Shown: positions 59,214 through 64,000 of the stretch, in pieces
How positions within the stretch are numbered: the stretch's first letter is position 1
Layout: each line of letters begins with the position of its first letter
DNA from: JABHQR01 sp043812455
Lineage (GTDB): Archaea > Nanobdellota > Nanobdellia > Woesearchaeales > GW2011-AR9
Direction: 5' to 3'
Length of the DNA stretch: 64,000 nucleotides
Assembly (NCBI GenBank): GCA_043812455.1
Contig: JBDRMB010000029.1
Location: 1 to 64,000, forward strand
The notes under the pieces: model-generated
Databases searched by the model: none
What the model saw: the letters and a program-made list of their open reading frames with translations, nothing else
What the model was told of the DNA's origin: nothing
Position numbers and translations under genes: made by a program

Positions 59214-60653
59214 TTAGCGATTATAACATTGTTTAAACTTGAAACGCAAGTCTATAGAATCACCGGCTTCAATAGAAAAAGTTTTTTCCTGAGCAGGCAC
59301 ATCTAAAGAACTGGTTTTATCTTTCGCAAGACAAGTAAATGGACTTAATTCAAGTTTATATTCACCTTCAGACAGATTTAATCTTCCAGATCCATTATTA
59401 ATATTGAATCTGTCTATTCTTCTATAATCATTACCTATTTTTTCATATAATGATGCTTTTACTGAAGGAATATTCCCATAAGCACTCTGAACATAAATTA
59501 TTGCCGCACCGCCAAGATCAACAATAAAATCTTCCTCTACAGAAGTGCTTAAGCTAGGAAACTCTGAATTAGTTACCTCGCCTTTAAACTGACAATTTGT
59601 TCTTTCAGAATTAACTCCAATACCTCGACTAATTTGCCCAAAATAAGAACTGTTTGATCTGCTAGTTGATACATTCCTCCATTGAGTATCGGGTTCACAG
59701 AGATAAGAAACATTGACGTTAGGTGTACCTCTTTCCTGGTAAGTATCAACACTAAAAGAAAAAGACAAATCGGGAAACAAAAATCTTTCCGTAAATCTTG
59801 CACCACCATGACCTTCTATCTGATAATCTGTTAAAAAACTTGTTTCTCCTCTTGAACATTTGCTAGTTGTACCTTTACAAATTTTGAGCCCTTTAATTTT
59901 CAAATCATTGTAAACAAAAGATCCGCTTTCTTCCACTAGCTCTCCTTTAGTATCTTCAAGTTCAATTCTTAATGTATACTTACCTAAGTCCAAACCGCCA
60001 AGATCAATCTCATCACTAAATAAAAACTTTCCAGAAGAACCTTTTTGCTCAGAAAGTTCTTTTTCTAAATTAATTTCCCCTGAACGAACCACTTCCCCAT
60101 CACTGCTTAACAATTGATAATTTCCATTAATCTTAATCTCTCTTCTTTCATAATTTTGGTATCCTAAGACCGCAGAAAAAGAAACCGTTTTTTGAGCTCC
60201 TCTCAAAAATAAATCTGATAGTTCTAAACAAGAATCATTAATAACCTCACTACAAAACATTATATTTTTAATATTTATACTTTCATTATCTAAAGCTTGC
60301 CTGCTAACAATTTCCTGACCTTGCTTAATCCATCCTAATTGCCCATTGTAATTAGCTAACTGCCAACTGCTTCTCACGTCACCAGAACAAAGTTCAAACC
60401 AAGTATTTTGAGGAATTTTTGATAATTCAGTACTTTCATCCCTGTCTTCATAAACTAATATCCCTTCTTCTTCAAGTACTAAATGCTCCAAAGCATTACT
60501 ACAATCTAACGGTCTAACTTCTTCCAATTGCTTTTCAGCATCTTCAATAATTTCTATCTGTCTGATATCAGCTTCTTTATTACAGCCAGAAGATAAAGCT
60601 AACACTCCTAAAAAAGAAACTATAGTTGCTAATCTTCGGAAAACCATAATCAT
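59214..60653 (-). CDS. Lipoprotein, paralogue of the 20.8-kb protein
   Basis: A 479-aa exported protein. The signal region (IVSFLGVLALSSGCNKEAD) has a lipobox-like Cys. The helix QIEIIEDAEKQLEEVRPLDC is nearly the same as in the 20.8-kb lipoprotein. An SH3-like segment (SWQLANYNGQLGWIKQG) follows, then a beta module with INIKNIMFCSE at its start and LGKYTLRIELED at its end, then two more beta domains and a C-terminal Pro/Ser-rich part with Cys. It is transcribed away from the 60.8-kb membrane protein, sharing a ~100-nt promoter region. Function unknown. Confidence 0.7.
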   Translation of the reverse strand: MIMVFRRLATIVSFLGVLALSSGCNKEADIRQIEIIEDAEKQLEEVRPLDCSNALEHLVLEEEGILVYEDRDESTELSKIPQNTWFELCSGDVRSSWQLANYNGQLGWIKQGQEIVSRQALDNESINIKNIMFCSEVINDSCLELSDLFLRGAQKTVSFSAVLGYQNYERREIKINGNYQLLSSDGEVVRSGEINLEKELSEQKGSSGKFLFSDEIDLGGLDLGKYTLRIELEDTKGELVEESGSFVYNDLKIKGLKICKGTTSKCSRGETSFLTDYQIEGHGGARFTERFLFPDLSFSFSVDTYQERGTPNVNVSYLCEPDTQWRNVSTSRSNSSYFGQISRGIGVNSERTNCQFKGEVTNSEFPSLSTSVEEDFIVDLGGAAIIYVQSAYGNIPSVKASLYEKIGNDYRRIDRFNINNGSGRLNLSEGEYKLELSPFTCLAKDKTSSLDVPAQEKTFSIEAGDSIDLRFKFKQCYNR

Positions 60654-60753
60654 CTTAATAATATAAATAATATTTAAAGGTTTCCTAAAGTTAGTACTAA
60701 ATAGAAGTAAAAATACAAAATCTTTTTAAATTACAAGCATTATTGAGTTATTA

Positions 60754-62274
60754 ATGGAATCAGACTTAATGATCACTAAGGATTTGCTATTTGAGCAAGG
60801 TTTAATTGAAAGCTTAGAACCTGAAAGAATCTATTGTCTTAATGAAACAGACGTTTTTCCATTCTCAGATTATTATGGTGCTCTGATCTTAGCAGAAAGA
60901 TTGGTTCAGCTGGAGCAAGGCACTGGAAGTGACTATAAGAATGAAGTTTTGGAAAAGTTAGCTCAAAATGTTAAAGTACCTAACTTTCATACATCCAACG
61001 GTAATTTACAAGACAGGATTCTAAAGCTGATACATGATGCTAATCGGCCAAAAGAATTAAATCAAGGGTCATTGACAAAAAAAGTTGCAGGTATGTTTGG
61101 AAATTCTGGCCGTCAGGAGGAAACTTATTCGCCGAATACCAGCAGTTTGACTGTAAAAAATTTACTTTTTGACTTAGAACTGATTAAAAGTCTTGATCCA
61201 GCCAATATTAAATTTTTAGGTGATTCTGAGATCTTTCAATTCTCAGACTATTACGGTGCTTTAGTTCTTGCTGAAGAATTCCTCAGGATACAGGACATTT
61301 ATAGGCAAAGAAACAAGGCAAATGCTGGTCTCTTTGAGATACAAAAGGCAAAAGTTGTAAAACGTTTAACAAAAAATATGAGTGTTCCACAGCTTAATAC
61401 AACTAATGGCAATCTGCAGGAAAGAATCATGTTCTTAATCAATAACGCAAATAATCCAAACATACTTAACCAAAAACTGCAGATTGCAGGACAGAGTCCA
61501 AAGAATGCTGATAATCTTACAGAATTAACTGAAAGTTACAAACCAGGTTTTAAATTCAAACTGCCAGAATTTGATCTTTCAGGAATAAACACTCGTGCTG
61601 TTGTTGGTGTGGGTTTAGTTGCTTTAGCTGGAGTTCTGACATTAGGTACAGTTGTAGGAGTATCTCCACGGTTAAGGAATGGTTTAGGTCTGCCAATTAG
61701 TGATAGTGAAAAAGTTAGAATTCTTTTAGATGAAGGTAATCTTGACAAAGCATATGAGTTAGCAGAAAACATGGAAGGACCAAAAGGAGCTTACTTATCA
61801 ACACAAGTTTATTTTGCAAATTTCGATGATCTTTTATCTCACATTAGAGCTTCTGAAGTTCATAGCATGACTCCACGTCTTGATGTGCTTATGGGAAGAC
61901 TGGAAGGCAGCAGATATGAAACTCAAGTAATGGAAAATCTAGTTCAACATGGGTTTGTTAAGTATAAATCTAACATTTTTGCTCAGGATGATTATTCAAC
62001 AAGAACAAGTGCAGCAGTTTCACATCTAACCTCAATTTTAAGTGCCAATAGCGAAGAACAAAAAGGCTTAGAACCTGAAGAAAGAATTATTAGGTTAAAT
62101 TTGCAAGAACATTCCATTTTAATGTTCAGAGAGACTGGTAACAAGGTAAGTTTTACCGCTTATGAGAATGGTCCAAGAACTCGTGCGACTGAAGATTATG
62201 TTTTAACATTTACATTAGAAGAAAATAATGGAAAATACCAAGTTACAGAAATTGTAACTCAACAGATAAAATGA
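60754..62274 (+). CDS. Membrane protein with a tandemly duplicated N-terminal domain
   Basis: A 506-aa protein. Two homologous units of ~105 residues are visible. Unit 1 has KDLLFEQGLIESLEPERIYC, FPFSDYYGALILAERL and TSNGNLQDRILKLIHDANRP. Unit 2 has KNLLFDLELIKSLDPANIKF, FQFSDYYGALVLAEEF and TTNGNLQERIMFLINNANNP. A membrane helix (about residues 283-303, VVGVGLVALAGVLTLGTVVGV) leads to a ~200-residue external part. The duplicated domain faces the cytoplasm if the helix is oriented as a simple anchor. No family was recognised. It overlaps the next gene by 4 nt (ATGA). Confidence 0.68.
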   Translation: MESDLMITKDLLFEQGLIESLEPERIYCLNETDVFPFSDYYGALILAERLVQLEQGTGSDYKNEVLEKLAQNVKVPNFHTSNGNLQDRILKLIHDANRPKELNQGSLTKKVAGMFGNSGRQEETYSPNTSSLTVKNLLFDLELIKSLDPANIKFLGDSEIFQFSDYYGALVLAEEFLRIQDIYRQRNKANAGLFEIQKAKVVKRLTKNMSVPQLNTTNGNLQERIMFLINNANNPNILNQKLQIAGQSPKNADNLTELTESYKPGFKFKLPEFDLSGINTRAVVGVGLVALAGVLTLGTVVGVSPRLRNGLGLPISDSEKVRILLDEGNLDKAYELAENMEGPKGAYLSTQVYFANFDDLLSHIRASEVHSMTPRLDVLMGRLEGSRYETQVMENLVQHGFVKYKSNIFAQDDYSTRTSAAVSHLTSILSANSEEQKGLEPEERIIRLNLQEHSILMFRETGNKVSFTAYENGPRTRATEDYVLTFTLEENNGKYQVTEIVTQQIK

Positions 62275-62990
62275 CATTAGACCAAGAACTGGAACTGGCA
62301 AGAAGCAAAGAGCTTGAGCTGTTAGGAAAAGGAAAACAGCAAGGTGTAAGCTTTAGTTCAGGTACTGCTCTGCTTAACAAACGAAATTTTATACGCGCAG
62401 GAGCAGGTCTGGGAATATTGCTGGCTGCCATTCTAGGAATAAAAACTTGCACCTGTGTTTGCTCAAGCACAGTTAATGGTGTTAGTGAAGTTATCAGTAA
62501 AAAAAATAAGTATGTTCCAAAAGGTTTTGAAGGAGTACATTTAGGAATGAGTTATGAAGAGTTGCAAGAAGTTAGACCATTTGTAAAAACTGGTGATGAA
62601 ATTAGTGAAGCTTATGAGATGGTTAAAGATAATGATGACTTTACTGGAACAGATTTTAACAATTACAGAACATTCTTTGGTTATGAACCTGAACTTCCTA
62701 ATAAAAGTGATATAATGGATTTAACTGTGACTTATCGCTTTTATGATAATGAACTTCAAGAAATCACTTTTACTGCAACAGGTTGGAAAGGTTCTAATGA
62801 TTTAAGAGGAGATCTTTGCCCAGGAGCTTATGGGAAATTAGAAACTCTAGCTACAGGTAAAGAACATAGTTATGATGCTTTAAGGGAAATTGAAACAGAA
62901 CAAACTTGGTCAGCAGGTGATATTAATATTAGTTTTGCATGTCTTGACGGCAGATTTGAGATTATGAAGTATAGTTTGACTGGGAGATAA
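62271..62990 (+). CDS. Membrane-anchored hypothetical protein, 239 aa
   Basis: A 239-aa protein with a charged cytoplasmic start (MTLDQELELARSKELELLGK), one hydrophobic helix (about 43-62, GAGLGILLAAILGIKTC) followed by Cys residues, and an external C-terminal domain with GVHLGMSYEELQEVRPFV and VTYRFYDNELQEITFTATGW. It is translationally coupled to the duplicated-domain protein (ATGA overlap), so the two may form a membrane complex. No family was recognised. Confidence 0.65.
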   Translation: MTLDQELELARSKELELLGKGKQQGVSFSSGTALLNKRNFIRAGAGLGILLAAILGIKTCTCVCSSTVNGVSEVISKKNKYVPKGFEGVHLGMSYEELQEVRPFVKTGDEISEAYEMVKDNDDFTGTDFNNYRTFFGYEPELPNKSDIMDLTVTYRFYDNELQEITFTATGWKGSNDLRGDLCPGAYGKLETLATGKEHSYDALREIETEQTWSAGDINISFACLDGRFEIMKYSLTGR

Positions 62991-63005
62991 TGTCGAGTTA
63001 ACTTA

Positions 63006-63710
63006 TCATTCTCCACCCAGATATACTTTCTTTATTTTTTTGTTATGAATAATCTCTTTCCCACCAACTAAAGCAATCTTGCCATCTTCCAACAAATAAG
63101 TTCTGTCAGCCATCTCAATAGCTTTCTTGGCGTTTTGTTCAACAATCAGAATTGCAAGACCTTCATCCCTCAACTTTTCAATAATGGCAAAAATTTCTTG
63201 CTGTAATTTCGGACTCAATCCTAAAGAAGGTTCATCCATCAACAATAATCTTGGCTTTTGCATTAAAGATCTGCCAATCGCTAACATTTGTCGTTGCCCG
63301 CCACTTAGCGCAAACGCTTGCTGTTTTCTTCGCTCTTTCAAGATTGGAAATTTTTGATAAACTTCTTCCAACCTTTGCTTGATGATATCTGAATTTCTAA
63401 TGTGATTACAAGCAATTTCTAAATTTTCCTGAACAGTTAAGTGGTCAAACACAATTCTTCCTTGTGGCATATAACTTACTCTTCTAGAAAGGAGTTGATG
63501 AGTTTTTAATTTTGAGATGTTTTTGTTATTGAAAACTATTGCACCAGAATACTGGTCAGCTATACTGTACACAGATTTGATAACTGTACTCTTTCCAGCA
63601 CCGTTCGGTCCGATTAAAGCGACAACTTCATTTTCATTTACTTCTAGGTCCACTCCTTTCAGTATCTTAAGTTCCCCGTACCCAGCACGTAAATCTTTTA
63701 TTTTTAACAT
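63006..63710 (-). CDS. livF: ABC transporter ATPase, LivF type
   Basis: A 234-aa ABC ATPase of the branched-chain amino acid (HAAT) class. Walker A GPNGAGKST, Q-loop region YMPQGRIVFDHLTV, signature ALSGGQRQMLAIGRSLM, Walker B LLLMDEPSLGLSP and the IVEQNAKKA switch segment are present. LivF-type ATPases power uptake of branched-chain amino acids or related compounds. The start at 63710 (MLKIKDLRAGYGEL) is chosen since the longer frame reads into the LivG gene's end. It follows LivG with 7 nt between. Permeases and the binding protein would lie beyond the window edge. Confidence 0.92.
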   Translation of the reverse strand: MLKIKDLRAGYGELKILKGVDLEVNENEVVALIGPNGAGKSTVIKSVYSIADQYSGAIVFNNKNISKLKTHQLLSRRVSYMPQGRIVFDHLTVQENLEIACNHIRNSDIIKQRLEEVYQKFPILKERRKQQAFALSGGQRQMLAIGRSLMQKPRLLLMDEPSLGLSPKLQQEIFAIIEKLRDEGLAILIVEQNAKKAIEMADRTYLLEDGKIALVGGKEIIHNKKIKKVYLGGE

Positions 63711-63717
63711 TTTAATC

Positions 63718-64000
63718 TCACCCTCCCAGATACGCCTCAAGAACCTTTTTGTCATTCTGCACTTCCTTAGGCTTGCCGTGTGCAATAACCTTCCCAGCGT
63801 CAAGAACAAAAACATAATCCGCAATGTCCATCACAAAATTCATATCGTGCTCAATAAGAATTACGGTTTCGCCTTGACCTTTCAAATTTCTCAAAATCTC
63901 TTTGATCTTAACTCTTAATTTCGGATTAACCCCAGCAACAGGTTCATCAAGCATCAACAGGTAATGTGGTTTAGCAATCGCAACTGCAAGATCAAGTAAT
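63718..64000 (-). CDS. livG: ABC transporter ATPase, LivG type (partial)
   Basis: The C-terminal ~93 residues of a LivG-type ATPase, cut by the window's right edge. It has Walker B LLMLDEPVAGVNPKL, the H-loop VILIEHDMNFVMDIAD, and a typical end KVLEAYLGG. The frame remains open to base 64000. Paired with LivF, this forms the two-ATPase engine of a HAAT importer. Confidence 0.9.
   Translation of the reverse strand, partial: LLDLAVAIAKPHYLLMLDEPVAGVNPKLRVKIKEILRNLKGQGETVILIEHDMNFVMDIADYVFVLDAGKVIAHGKPKEVQNDKKVLEAYLGG

Overview
The window looks like a chromosomal segment of an AT-rich archaeon, most likely a DPANN lineage of the Woesearchaeota/Pacearchaeota/Nanoarchaeota kind. The archaeal markers are membrane-anchored LonB, ribosomal protein S8e, Pelota, the RFC small subunit, a TrmB regulator, archaeal-type PheS and PheT, TATA-box/leaderless gene starts, and GGTGA/GAGGTGATT ribosome-binding sites. 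Several metabolic genes are bacterial in type (class I GAPDH, a long RelA/SpoT protein), as is common in DPANN genomes. The placement is inference from gene content; no rRNA or tRNA gene is visible.

Layout. 0-9.3 kb: end of a transposase, ScpA-like protein, LonB, S8e, malic enzyme, two tiny overlapping ORFs, a Sua5/YrdC protein, a BRO/DinD-like gene broken by an in-frame TGA, an M29-like aminopeptidase and an NSUN-type RNA methyltransferase. 9.3-15.9 kb: an accessory block with an AbrB-like regulator, a transmembrane Ser/Thr kinase, an AbrB-PhoU regulator, a secreted beta-rich protein, a membrane-anchored methyltransferase and small unknown proteins. 15.9-19.9 kb: malate dehydrogenase, GAPDH and Rel. 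20.2-34.6 kb: a surface region. On the minus strand six colinear genes encode a pilin-like 730-aa protein, a ~1820-aa surface protein, a small anchored protein, enolase, an alpha/beta-hydrolase fused to a VanY-type peptidase, and a lytic-transglycosylase-like protein. 34.8-40.8 kb: cysS with a 32-nt out-of-frame interruption, two stand-alone LAGLIDADG endonuclease genes each coupled to the next gene, a ThiI-like PP-loop protein and an HD-family protein. 41-52 kb: a secreted transglutaminase-like protein, a Lys/Ala-rich protein, RFC small subunit, an ASCH protein, a Nudix hydrolase and a second surface cluster (pilin-like protein, polytopic membrane protein, three paralogous lipoproteins). 52-59 kb: Pelota, TrmB, PheS, Nif3-like, Yip1-like and PheT. 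59-64 kb: a lipoprotein paralogue, two membrane proteins of unknown function, and the LivF/LivG ATPases of an ABC transporter cut by the window edge.

The strongest candidates for something undescribed are: (1) a dispersed family of structured intergenic elements (four copies, all on the + strand just upstream of + strand genes) with a conserved core (GTCGC, G-rich, TACGGG, ACGCA) and, in three copies, a conserved asymmetric internal loop between long stems whose sequences vary; (2) the cysS interruption, which restores a perfect CysRS signature if exactly 32 nt are removed and so could be a very small archaeal mRNA intron; (3) the operon that joins adhesin- and pilin-like genes to predicted peptidoglycan-active enzymes and enolase, suggesting interaction with, or attack on, bacterial cells.
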